41,997 nt of DNA from Tieghemiomyces parasiticus (taxonomy: Eukaryota; Kickxellomycota; Dimargaritomycetes; Dimargaritales; Dimargaritaceae), in NCBI GenBank assembly GCA_027575765.1, contig JANBPT010000355.1, positions 1 to 41,997 on the forward strand. The letters run 5' to 3'. The notes below the pieces were generated by a model, which made no database searches, had not been told where the DNA came from, and saw only the letters and a program-made list of their open reading frames with translations. Position numbers and translations under genes: made by a program. Shown here one piece after another: positions 1-9,867 of the stretch (positions are counted from its first letter, which is position 1; every line of letters starts with the position of its first letter).

Positions 1-587
1 TGTCCACTTCGCATCTCCGGATCCATCTCGACGGTAAGGCAATTAGCATGGCTAAGACCGTGCTCATCTCGTATGCCGCTTCCACCTGGCTGGCCGGCGG
101 CGTGTATGGTCGCTACCAGCTTCGGCCCCCTTGCCCTGATGACCCTGGCGATCGCCGGCCACTTGAGCCTGGCAGGTAGCACATAGCAGTTGAGGAAAGG
201 AGAAGCCCTTACGCATATCGCCCTCCAGTCCTAGCTCGCCTGGGCGAGCGCTCTTGGTTAGCGCGGCGGGCCAGAGCGTCACCAGTGTTTATCTAAGCTC
301 GTGCCACTGAACTTTGTCGCTCCGTCTGCTTGAGGTCGCCCTCGGGATACTCAATGCTAATACCTATCGCGCTAGCTCTGCCTTCACCCTCGTGTTACGC
401 ACTATGGCTAACCCCTGCTTCGTCCTCCGCTCGCCGAATGTCTACCACTGACGCCCGATTTCGCAATATTATACCTGAACCTACGTGCTGTACTCCGCCT
501 ACCCAGCCGTCTCGGTTCCTTTTAGCTTCCATCAATCGCTCTCTCGCCACTATTTAATTCCTCTCGCCAACTCTCTCCATACGCATC
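1..587. other. Left edge, no confident gene
   Basis: No protein family is recognisable here. A 43-codon ATG frame on the plus strand begins at 49, and a minus-strand frame occupies 282-64. Neither has splice context or family similarity that I can see. A TATTTAA box at 551-557 lies about 30 bases before the ATG at 588 and may be the core promoter of the transcript described next. Confidence 0.4.
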
Positions 588-869
588 ATGGCCCCTGCCG
601 CCGCAGTAAGTCACCCTACCTAACCGCAGACTCTGCAGTTAGCGCCACTGTGCGACCTCCCCCCCACGGTTGATTTTATTTTTACTTCTTGCAAGCAGCG
701 CATTGAGCCTCAGGAGATTCCAGGCGGCCTACTGGCCCTTTCATCCCCAGCGTCCGTGCGGACCCTCTGGCCATCCAAAAACCCTGGTCTAGAACCCCGC
801 GGATGCACCGAACTTTACCCCGTGGGCCAGCTCATCCTTCGCTTCGGCCTCCCTAGCCCCGCATCCTAA
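588..869 (+). CDS. Possible short two-exon ORF or septin leader
   Basis: An ATG at 588 opens six codons (MAPAAA) that run straight into a GTAAGT donor at 606. The following 90 nt look like a true intron, because they end in a long T-rich tract and GCAAG. Splicing to 696 in phase 0 gives a frame ending at TAA 867-869, about 63 residues in total, with no recognised domain. A TATTTAA box sits at 551-557. The spliced RNA could be a tiny protein gene, an upstream ORF, or the 5' leader of the septin transcript whose ATG is at 1016. The splice signals are good; the coding claim is weak. Confidence 0.2.
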
Positions 870-1015
870 TTCCTGCTCCTCTCCTATGTCCTGCCGCTCA
901 TCTGGCGCGCTGACCATCCCCTACATCTGATGTGTGCACAGTCTAATTGACCATCTGTAATTCCCATCCTTACCCTTTTCCTCGGTTTTTTTTTTCAACA
1001 CTGCTCTACCCGACC

Positions 1016-2126
1016 ATGTTTGGCTATTCGTCTGCCCACGCCTCTCCTTCCTCTGGCACTAACAAGTTCCAAGGTTACGCCTCCCAACAGACCCGCCCCG
1101 GTAGCCACAGATGGAAGAATGCCAAGAAAGGCCTGCAGTTCACTGTCATGACGGTTGGTAAGTGTCTCCGACAAACCTGTGGTATTAACGGGGAGAAAAT
1201 CTACGGAAACGCTCCTTTTAACAGCTCTCCGCCAACCGTATTTAACCCACTGTCTCTATATAACGCCTCCTCTTAATTTCCCAGGCTGCCCCGGTCTAGG
1301 CCGTACCACCTTCATCAACACATTGTGTGAGAAACAAGTGCTGCCCTCCGTTGAAATTGGCAACCCCGAGACTGCCCACGAGGTACAGCCCATGACCTTC
1401 AAGCCCTACAACGTCGAGATGGAGGAGGACGGTATCAAGATCTCCTTTACCGTCATCGATACGCCCGGCTTCGGCAATGGCATTAACAACGAGGAGCACT
1501 TCAAGCAGATCGTCCACTATCTGGAGACCCGCTACGAGGAGACACTGGCCGAGGAGACTCGCATTAAGCGTAACCCCAAGTTCAAGGACAACCGCGTGCA
1601 CGCCTTGCTCTACTTTATCACCCCCACGGGGCACGGCCTGCGCGAGCTCGACATCAAGCTCATGAAGCGCGTCGGCAACCGTGTCAACGTGATCCCTATT
1701 GTCGCCAAGTCTGATTCGTTGACCGTGGACGAGCTGAATGCCTTCAAGAAGCGCGTCATGGAGGACATTGATAACTTCCGCATCCCCATCTACAACTTTC
1801 CCTACGACGCCGAAGAGGACGATGAGGAGACTGTCGAGGAGAACCGGGAACTTCGCCAGCTGCTGCCTTTCGCCATCGTCGGAAGCGAGGAGGAGCTGGT
1901 CGACCAGGAAGGGTCCGTGGTTCGTGTGCGTACCTACCCATGGGGCCGCGTCGAAGTGGACAATACTGAACACTGCGATTTTGCTCGCCTCCGGTTCATG
2001 TTGCTTAACTCGCACCTCTCAGACCTGAAGGAGATCACCCACGACATTCTGTATGAGAACTACCGTACGGAGAAGCTTTCTGACGAGAACGCGGGTGAAA
2101 GTGGTATCCCCGTCGAGGCCCAGTAA
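1016..2126 (+). CDS. CDC11: Septin, Cdc11 type
   Basis: Septin GTPase subunit. Septins assemble into hetero-oligomeric filaments at the cell cortex and division sites. Model: exon 1 1016-1157, GTAAGT donor at 1158, acceptor at 1284, exon 2 1285-2126, 327 residues. Visible motifs are a P-loop GCPGLGRTT (residues 48-56, created across the splice), DTPG (106-109), AKSD (188-191), and the septin unique-element-like end ITHDILYENYRTEKL. The stretches RNPKFKD, PTGHGL, SDSLT and PIYNFP match fungal Cdc11 best from family knowledge. The P-loop has Arg in place of the usual Lys, as Cdc11-type septins do. The protein stops soon after the GTPase domain, with no C-terminal coiled coil. The start was chosen because it opens the frame just before the conserved GLQFTVMTVG. 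Confidence 0.92.
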
Positions 2127-3176
2127 GCGCTCGCCTCCTCCTGCAGCTCGCTAGCCGACCCAACTCGCTGGGTCACTATACCCACCTACCACACCATTCT
2201 ATACGCCCAAGCGGCCAGGTTCAAAGTACTTTTGGCCCATCCCGGCTCTTTACTTACCCCGCCAGCGGCGCTCCCCATCATTATCCATCTACTACATGTC
2301 TCTCACGACGCGTTGGATTCCTGTGGTTGCCATCCCGCAGCCGACTGTCTCCCTTCCCATTCGTTGATGCCCTCGATCATTTTAACGTTTCTCTTTTTTC
2401 CTTTTGCTTGCCAATTCTACATCCTAATGTTCCCCTTCTCGTCGGACCTTGACCGGATGTTTACTAAACAACCAAGTCACGTCAAGGGTATTCCTTCCAT
2501 CTAGAAGCAGATCGGCCTAAAGCCGGTTCGGACTGCGGTGTGTCAAACGTCGCTATTAATAGTTCAGTCATCCCCACTGTCATTTGGCTGCATAATTCCA
2601 GGTACCAGTAGTGATTGTGTTGAAGGGAGTCCCTTACTCTGTGGCCCATGGTGTTTGCTCCACGCTAAGATGGTTGAAATCAACATTATCCGATTAGTAA
2701 TCATTACATCGCCTTGAGTGGGCCCAATTATTCATCTCAAGCCTACATATTTCCACTATAAGATTTGCCACCCACTGGACAATAAGCCGTCTGGAAGAGT
2801 CCAACCTCATCAGCTTTTCTCCGTATTGTTTAAAGTTAAGTGTTGGTGTTGATCTCATTGATCGTACACGGTCTCGGCGTATTATTGAGGCACCAGGCGG
2901 TTATATTTTGTCGGCTGGGGGAGTGTGGCGATTTCTTACCTACACCCATTGTCTGGTTCCAAGGAGCTCCAGCGTTTCTAGGGGGGAGATGTACATATAT
3001 CCCGATTTCTCCTGGGCTTTTTTTTTTCTTTAGCGTGTGAATAGTAAATGATACACAGTGTGGCTTGGGTGAGGATTGTCTCCCTCCTCTCTTTCTAAAT
3101 GGTAGGCCACCAGCGGGCCGACTTAAGTACCTGGCGGCCATTAGATCGCCGGCATGAGGTGGGCGGCTGCTGCCCA
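2127..3176. other. Intergenic, septin to lipase
   Basis: No supported gene. The first 400 bases are pyrimidine-rich and probably hold the septin 3' UTR; the rest is AT-richer. Short frames on both strands have no recognisable domains. There is a nine-T run near 3018. Confidence 0.5.
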
Positions 3177-3182
3177 TATATA
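3177..3182 (+). promoter_or_regulatory. Likely TATA box of lipase gene
   Basis: TATATA followed by G lies about 200 bases before the proposed lipase ATG at 3380. A second TATA-like run (TATATA) lies near 3245. The position fits a core promoter with a pyrimidine-rich leader. Confidence 0.35.
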
Positions 3183-3379
3183 GACCTTCTATGGCCGCTC
3201 GACGGTCTACTCGGTCAAAGCCCCCAACTACCATCTTACACCATTATATACATAACCACTCAACGCCTTGTTGGGTTGCTTATTTCACACTTCACTTGAC
3301 TGCACTTTGTATTACCCGTGTTGTATACAACGTTACGTTCTAGCACAATTATCGCCTAGCCATTGGTCCAACTTTCGCC

Positions 3380-4711
3380 ATGATGTTCCAGGTAATATAA
3401 GTGACGCTCACATGGCCAACGCGACAAAATAATGTTGCATAGTAGTGCATGGTGGTTACAGGAACCAAGGCTCCTGCTCTGGCGGCCTTTGTTATTATTT
3501 TTGGATGTTTAGTAAACCAAACCCCACACCGATGTCCCCGCCCCTACTAATTGATTCACCTGACTTTTCCGCTGCCCCTCTCTTACACATACTTGGCCAT
3601 ATCTTGTTTGACACGCAGCAGAGCCTCCTAGAATGCATCACCGTACTCATGGCTATTTGTGTCGGCTGCACCCGTGCTTCCGTCCCCAGGGCCAAAGGTT
3701 CTGATGTGAAAACTCTCACAGCCAACCAAACATCCGTCCTGCGGACATTTGCTTTGTAAGCTCTATGATAGCCGGTGGCGCGTACCAGCTCACGGGTTAC
3801 CAACTCCTTTATTATGCATCCGAGGCGACCAATCAGGCGTACATCGACAACGTGGTCTCCCAAGGTGCAGCCAGACGAGCTGAGCGAATCAACCTGGCCG
3901 TTAAACTAACCTTCATTACCTCCGCTCTACACCCTGTACCGACATACTTCACCCGTGCTTCTGGCTGCCTCTTAGCTACGCCCTGGCCTCATACCAGGAC
4001 GTGACGGATTGGGGCTGTTCGGCCTGCATTAACGAGACTAAGGGCACGAGTTTCGTTTCGCAATTCAACTCCTCGACGGAAGGCGTCCACTGGTACCTGG
4101 CCGTTCACCCTACTACCCATACCATCATTTTGTCCTTTGAGGGTACCACCAGTGAACGCGCGATGACCTACTTTAAGGACATACAGATCACGCGGACGCC
4201 GTGGCCACCGGGGGTGGATGACTCCTCAGTGCATAATGGATTCCTCGAGTCCATGATGGCGGGGGCGCCCGGAGCGATGGTTGCTTTGGAGAAGCAATGG
4301 GCCAAGACGCCCAATTATCGCCTTGCGATTACGGGTCATTCCCTGGGCGCCGCGCAAGCTGTCTTGTTTGTCACCTACCTAGCCGTTCGCCGGCGCCAGT
4401 GGTTGGTGAACACCACTGTCTATACGTACGGTCAGCCTCGGGTGGGTAACGCTGCGTTCGTCGCCTACTACCAGAGCCTGGGGGTACCCACCACGCGTGT
4501 GGTAAATCAGCACGACGTGGTCCCCCGAATGCCGACGCGAGCCTGGGGATTTGCCCACCACGGTAATGAGGTATGGATTCGGCCCGATGATAGCGCCGTC
4601 GTTATATGTCCGTCTATGGGCGATGAGGAGAATCCACAGTGCAGCGTCAGCCTGTCGTGGCATGAGCTAAACGTTGCCGACCACCGTCAGTACTTTGACG
4701 CCCGCACGTGA
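3380..4711 (+). CDS. Secreted class-3 (alpha/beta-hydrolase) lipase
   Basis: Triacylglycerol lipase of the fungal Lipase_3 family, predicted to be secreted. Model: exon 1 3380-3391 (12 nt, MMFQ, donor GTAATA), exon 2 3619-3755 (donor GTAAGC), exon 3 3976-4711, 294 residues. All phases fit. Residues 5-24 form a hydrophobic signal peptide (LLECITVLMAICVGC). Splicing of exons 2 and 3 builds the typical helix TFAFYALASYQ, followed by WGCSAC. The nucleophile elbow is GHSLG (Ser172), with Asp230 in NQHDVVPR and His286 in ADHRQYF completing the triad. Cysteines in VICPS and PQCSVS match the usual C-terminal disulfide pair. The tiny first exon is the least certain part. Stand-alone gene with no obvious pathway neighbours. 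Confidence 0.85.
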
Positions 4712-5326
4712 GTTGTAGACGGTTACAGCATCCAACGTTCATTGACTGTATATACAATTTAAGTCTATCCAAACACTATTTAGTGTGTTATCTTCACTCA
4801 ATGTCGCCTTTTAATTGCGCAGTACAAATGGGTACGCGGTATATTGCGGCCCGCATCGGCTCCATCGTAAACTTATAAAACCCAGACTTACTATGATAAG
4901 ATAAAAAGTAATAATGAGGTACAGACAGCCGAGGTCCATCGATGTTACAAGGATGGTCATCATATCTATCACATGGTATGTCGTCGTTCCAGTTGTTCAA
5001 TATGGGAATCAAAGGTTGGGTAAAAATCGGTACTAAACAGTGCCTTTACAGGAAACCGGAGCTGCTAGGTTGAGTTTGATATGTCTGGTATGAGCCGCAT
5101 GTTGTATATACCTTCCCCATTTGGCTGAGAGACCTTAACTGTGTAATGAAGAAAATATGATATATACAGGTGCTAGCAATTGTTGTGAGGATTTTAAGCG
5201 GGAGGTCTCAGATTGCAGTGTTTCGGATGAAGCTTAAGAGAGTCAATGATGCTGAGTCGATTGGTATAAACTACACCAGGATTGAACCATTTTTGACCTC
5301 ACAGCTTGCTTTTTTAACCATCCATC
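4712..5326. other. AT-rich spacer before mariner remnant
   Basis: No gene seen. This AT-rich sequence holds the lipase 3' flank and probably the 5' end of the transposon described next. I searched by eye for terminal inverted repeats pairing with the region after 6441 and found none convincing. Confidence 0.4.
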
Positions 5327-6441
5327 ATGTCTACTTTTCAAACCCCTTCCCCCGCTCCACCCAAGTTAACCAGGCGTGATGTGTGGGTCCTCATTTATAA
5401 CTACCATCTGGAGAGCCGCAAGGCAGATGATATTTTTAACAGTTTGACATCCAAGCTAGGCTCAGCTGCCCCTAGCCACTCCACCATCTACAGGTGGCTG
5501 GCTTGTTTTTGCACAGGCCACTGCTCTTTTGAAGCCGACCCTTGTTCTGGCCGCCCATCAGATGACATTGGTGGATAGTATGGGGACGTAATCCTGAGAC
5601 GGCCGGGGGAAGACCCTTGACTTACTGCTGAGCAACTGGCCTAAGCCTGTCATACTTTCCCCAGTACCATGTGCAATGTCTTGCATAGGGACCTGAAACT
5701 ACATAGCTATTTCAATTACTGGATCCCACATAACCTCACCAACGACCAGCACCTCTAGCGGGTACGTTGTGCCACTGAGTTCCTGGAGAAATTTGATGGG
5801 GCCAGTGACTACCTGCTGGGCTCTGTCGTCACAGGTGACGAGACCTGGGTGTACCTTTATGGTCCCCCTACTGGCTCTAGTCGCTAGAGGTGGTGTCCTA
5901 AAGGTGGCCCTGTCCCAACTGAGACCCGCCAAGGTCGTACCACACCCAAGGTGATGCTGACCATTTATTTCACCAGGCGTGGCCTATCACACCTGAGCGT
6001 CAAGCCCCTTGGTGTCAAGGTCTCCGCCAAACTCTATGTAGAGTATGGGTTGAAGCCTATGGTCCAGGCCTGGGTGGAGGCACGCGGAAGTCTGGATCGC
6101 CACCCCCTGCGGCTTCACCATGATAATGCACCACCGCATTGCACTGTAGCTACCCAGGCCTACATTTCCAACTCTAAACTCATACTTCTTTAGACCCCTC
6201 CCTACAGCCCTGACCTGGTCCCCTGTGACTTCCTGCTGTTCAGGAATATCAAACAGCGGCTGAGGGAAAGAAGTTCAGCACGATTGCGGTGGTCGTGGAC
6301 GCCTGGCAATCGGAGCTAACCAGGTTCCATTCAAATGACTCTAGACCCTGCTATGCTAGCGGGATAGAAAGGGCTCGTCGAGTAGTACTGAGAGATGGCA
6401 ACTATATTGAACATACACAATCTAATTTTGAGGAAATCTAA
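5327..6441 (+). pseudogene. Decayed mariner (Tc1/mariner) transposase
   Basis: Nearly full-length but dead mariner-family transposase. The N-terminal frame at 5327-5578 carries the Mos1-type helix-turn-helix, ending in HSTIYRW and a degenerate SGRP. Further pieces follow in shifted frames: VTGDETWVYLYGP with the first Asp codon at 5837-5839, LHHDNAPPHC with the second at 6122-6124, and PPYSPDLVPCDFLLF with the third at 6227-6229. The second and third Asp codons are exactly 35 codons apart in frame, the DD34D spacing of mariner. A C-terminal piece (VVLRDGNYIE) ends at TAA 6439-6441. Several in-frame stops (5576, near 5640, near 5756, near 5884, 6191) and frame changes destroy the ORF. It marks past transposition next to the gene-poor region. 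Confidence 0.9.
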
Positions 6442-7020
6442 ATTTTATGCGGTACCTATGCTGCAAAGGAATGAGGTTTCGACACTCAGCTGTGGAGCCA
6501 ACTCGGTGCAGGTTGCAAACTTTGGAGTCATTGCGGGAAGAGAATCAGGGGAGGCGCATGGACAATGATGCACACATACCGTACAGTCACCACAGGCAGC
6601 CCAAATTGTTAAGCAGGCAAAACAGCAACTTTACATCTCACTTTGTGAGTAGTGTGACCTGGGGTGCAAACGGGACTAGAGATCTTTGATATCGCATTGG
6701 CTGTGGATGCTGCCGGTACTACACTGCAGAATGGAAGCGGGTAAAACAATAGCTCTCGCTGCACGAGACTTCCACCCTAGGTCCCAGTGTTGCCCGTCTC
6801 TCTCCTTATTTCCCCGCTATTTTTCCTTATACTGGTGAGAGGGAAGGCATGCTGCACCGGTTGTCACAGGTGGTTGCGGGCCAGCCGCTCTATTTGAACA
6901 TGAGGTAGGTCCTATCGAAGAGCCCAGCGTTATGTCCTACCGAAACCTGGTCATTGGGGAGAGGAAGGCGGCATTCTGCTTTGGATTTGGAGTTCGGCTA
7001 CTCGAACTTTAGTATGCGGA
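6442..7020. other. Non-coding flank of mariner remnant
   Basis: No coding signal. It may contain the 3' end of the transposon. Short frames here are not supported by any domain or splice pattern. Confidence 0.4.
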
Positions 7021-7078
7021 AATTGGGCCTATCAACGCAAAGGGTGTGCCGCGCACCCTTTGTGTCGATAGACCAATT
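7021..7078. repeat. Long imperfect inverted repeat (hairpin 1)
   Basis: The left arm at about 7021-7049 and the right arm at about 7052-7078 are near reverse complements. Paired segments include AATTGG/CCAATT, CTATC/GATAG and CAAAGGGTG/CACCCTTTG, with only a few mismatches, a one-base offset and almost no loop. The outermost bases are AATT on both sides. Confidence 0.7.
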
Positions 7079-7084
7079 ATATCC

Positions 7085-7127
7085 CCTTTTTCTCCCTTCC
7101 AGTTGCCGATCAAAGGAGAGAAAAAGG
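7085..7127. repeat. Second inverted repeat (hairpin 2)
   Basis: CCTTTTTCTCCCTT at 7085-7098 pairs with AAGGAGAGAAAAAGG at 7113-7127, with one bulge and a 14-base loop. It begins seven bases after hairpin 1, so the two form consecutive stem-loops. Confidence 0.6.
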
Positions 7128-9198
7128 TTGTAGTGACACGGATACGTAAAATATGAGTGTGCTGTTGGTCATATATTCCGATAAACGTTGCTTTGTCCAT
7201 GCAACAACCGTCTTTGCTCTGCGCATGCGGTGGTCTTTGGTCGTATTACGAAGAAGGCGACACTTTCAGCCTTTGGGTTTGGGGCGTAGCCATCGCAATT
7301 GTCCGATAGGTCGTGGTTTAAAAATATTGTCAGATTGTGACCCCCCCCCAGTTGTAAAGCCTACCCGTGAGCATGCGGTGTTCGCCCCTTTGGCGGTAGG
7401 ATAAAATACTCCTTATCGCCAAGCTGTCATAGTCTATAGGAAATTCTGTTCGGTACCATCTGCCCGCTAGGATGGCGTCGAGCTTCAAGCTGATGACGAT
7501 AGTTCATGGTGACGTCCACTTGCGTTAAGTTACACGAATGCCATAAGTAGTTGCACACTGCAGTCCATAGCTATAGTATTGAATAATAACAGGGTGAACA
7601 TCAGGCTTGGTCCGTGCAAGACGCCTCGTTTGTCATACGTATTTTTTTTTTAGGATAGTGGTTCCCTAGTCGACACCACAAAGTAACTAGTGGCTTTTCG
7701 CTAAGGTAGAGTTGTTAAAGGCGTCTGCGGAAGGGTGGTTGGAACCGGTGTAGAGGAGTTTATCGGGTACGGGGTTCAAGAGAAGGTGTAGGAGGAATTG
7801 TTAGGTGGAGGTGAGGGGGAGGGAAGGGGCTAAAGTCAAAGTCATTTTATGAGCTTTGAGGTCCCAACCTATGGTTTGGGGCACCCTCTTGCAAACTGGT
7901 GGGTACATCTTACTTTTGCTTGGTCAAGCGACAGGCCGTTCTCCCCCCTTCCGCTGCGAAGGGCAGCCCACCGTTGCTGTTGGCGGACAGTCATCGTCGT
8001 CTCGCCACACCCATTGATCTACGAATTCATTATTTCACCTATGGTAACCTCAGCGGCCAGTTACGGTACGGACCGAATCCTATAGCCCACACATCCGGCC
8101 AGTATTTCGGTAAGCACCGCCAGGTAGAAAACCGTCCCCGGTTGCAGAGCTCATGAGCGGCATTCCTCATGCTGATGGTGTCGGTAAGAGGGAATGATCC
8201 CTGTACTGTTAGTATAACCAATCGGATAGAGCATTTCATGCCAAAATTACTTCACTGCTAGACCTTCGTGCAGAATACGCAGGGGTTAGCTTCAATATAT
8301 AGTTAATTCTACTGTTGGCCAATTACTGCATGTAGTAGTAGTAGTAGCGGGTATAGTGCCGTGGAGCTTAATAGAAATGTCCACGGTGGGCCGGTTGGAT
8401 GAAGCTTGGCAGAAATGTATATAGTCGTCGGCCTGGGCCCAGCCCCAACGGCACCAACGCTCCGTGGGCCCCGGTCGAATTTAGCCGATTTATAGAGAGA
8501 GGGAGAAACAGAGAGCAACGCCAGGTGAAACGGCTCCAGGTCAGCACCCAGACCACCTTCCATCCCGAGTCCTCTCCCCCTTTCCAACAAACCCTACGAC
8601 GTACGGCAAGGGATGGTGCTAAAACACCATACTGGCCTAGTAGGCACACTCTGTCCCATGGCTGTGGAAGCCAAGAGAGGACTACAAGTTTGCTTGGCGT
8701 TTACCAATCTCGGAAATTTACCTCCACCGTCAACTTTGGCTAAGAGTCGCTTGTGGGTGAGTTGAACGGTCACATCATGGTGAGGGTGGACATAATGGTT
8801 GACGCCCGTTGGGCGAGCTGATGGGAGAATACACTCATAGCGTCTGGTTTACAATAAAAGAGCCGAGATGGGGTGCTGTTGCCGGGATGTGGGAGGTAAC
8901 GAGTCAGAGGGGAAATATCGTCACGGAGGGCCGGTTGAAGGTGGCGAGCAATATGGGTCCACCGTGAATTCTAATTGTGCACGGGTCCTCCGACGTCCTT
9001 TGTACCAGTGACCTCAGGGCCTGGTACTCTCCTTTTCCCCTTGTTTTACCTTCCTTCTCCTCTTATGTCCTCGCTGTCGAACTGATAGCACGGGCCGCCG
9101 GCTCAAAAAAATAGAAATGATGGTTATTCACTGGGGTGCCCCCCCCCCCTGTAGCCTGCGGGTTAATTGCAGAGGCCACCGTAGTCCGGCCACATGGA
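7128..9198. other. Long gene-less stretch
   Basis: About 2 kb with no supported gene. It includes a C9 run at 7341-7349, a five-unit GTA microsatellite near 8334, a short inverted repeat GTACCAG/CTGGTAC near 9002-9027 and a C11 run at 9139-9149. Overlapping frames at 8300-8740 occur on both strands and lack domains or codon bias. Confidence 0.45.
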
Positions 9199-9206
9199 TA
9201 TTTAAA
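9199..9206 (+). promoter_or_regulatory. TATA-like box of first secreted-protein gene
   Basis: TATTTAAA lies 137 bases before the ATG at 9343. A similar TATTTAA precedes the paralogous gene at a comparable distance. Confidence 0.4.
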
Positions 9207-9342
9207 CCCAACGTTGCCCTACCTTCAACAGCATCATCATCAACCACTGCCCTCACCACCCTCACTATAACCTTGTCTACTTTCCTACCGAGTTACCCGA
9301 TTCTTGTGGTCCCACCTCACGACTTAAGCAACCTCGTCCGAT

Positions 9343-9867
9343 ATGCGTCTTCTTTCCGCCTTCGTCGTCGCCACCGTGGCCGTCTCTATGCTGTTGGCCC
9401 CCAACTCAGTCAGCGCCAGCCCGTCCAACGCCATCGTGCACCAGGATACCGAGCAGCACCTCCAGCGCCGCTTCTTCACTAGTGAGCAAGAGAAACAGCG
9501 CAAAGCGGAGTATCGTGAAGCAAAGGACGCTTACAAACAGCGTGGGGAGATGACGCCTGAGGCGAAGAAGGAAGCCAAGGATGATGTAGACCTCAAGAAG
9601 CACTGGGTAGACCCCAACTTCCTCCGCAAAGCGAAGCTCCACTACTCCAAAAAGCTGGCGGAGGATTCCAAGAAATCTGGCAAGAGCCCCAACGCGTTCA
9701 GCAAGTTCTTCGCCTACAGTGATGACGAGCTAAACAAGATCAACGGGATGGCGCAAAAGGGTAACGAGTTTAAGCCGAGCATTCTCAATCCTGCGCGCTA
9801 CGCTTACAAGGCGCTCGGCGCCGCCAAGGTGATCCCTGGTAAGCCTACGGCCACCACTGCTGCCTAA
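9343..9867 (+). CDS. Small secreted lysine-rich protein, paralog A
   Basis: Single-exon gene of 174 residues with no domain I recognise. Residues 1-25 are a clear signal peptide starting MRLLSAF and ending near SVSA. A dibasic site, LQRR at 40-43, follows and resembles a Kex2-type propeptide cleavage point. The rest is lysine-rich, charged and probably helical, with no cysteine after the signal peptide. The core HWVDPNFLRKAKLH (87-100) and the later FFAYSDDEL align with RKWQSPNVWRKARLH and LLAYGESDM of the protein at 12124-12723. The two are paralogs on the same strand, separated by 2.3 kb of gene-less DNA. I infer an effector-like or otherwise species-specific extracellular protein; no function can be assigned. 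A TATTTAAA box lies upstream. Confidence 0.8.
   Translation: MRLLSAFVVATVAVSMLLAPNSVSASPSNAIVHQDTEQHLQRRFFTSEQEKQRKAEYREAKDAYKQRGEMTPEAKKEAKDDVDLKKHWVDPNFLRKAKLHYSKKLAEDSKKSGKSPNAFSKFFAYSDDELNKINGMAQKGNEFKPSILNPARYAYKALGAAKVIPGKPTATTAA

Noticed and set aside
64..282. 72-residue minus-strand frame at the left edge
   Set aside because: Cysteine/arginine-rich product with no family signature, no splice support and an alternative start codon.
3765..4004. Plus-strand frame that looks like a lipase N-terminal exon (YQLLYYASEATNQAY)
   Set aside because: Its phase cannot join the lipase exon. The frame ending at 3755 joins perfectly and restores the family helix, so this stretch lies inside intron 2.
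5160..6700. Attempt to find terminal inverted repeats of the mariner element
   Set aside because: No convincing complementary pair could be found by eye on either side; the ends appear eroded.
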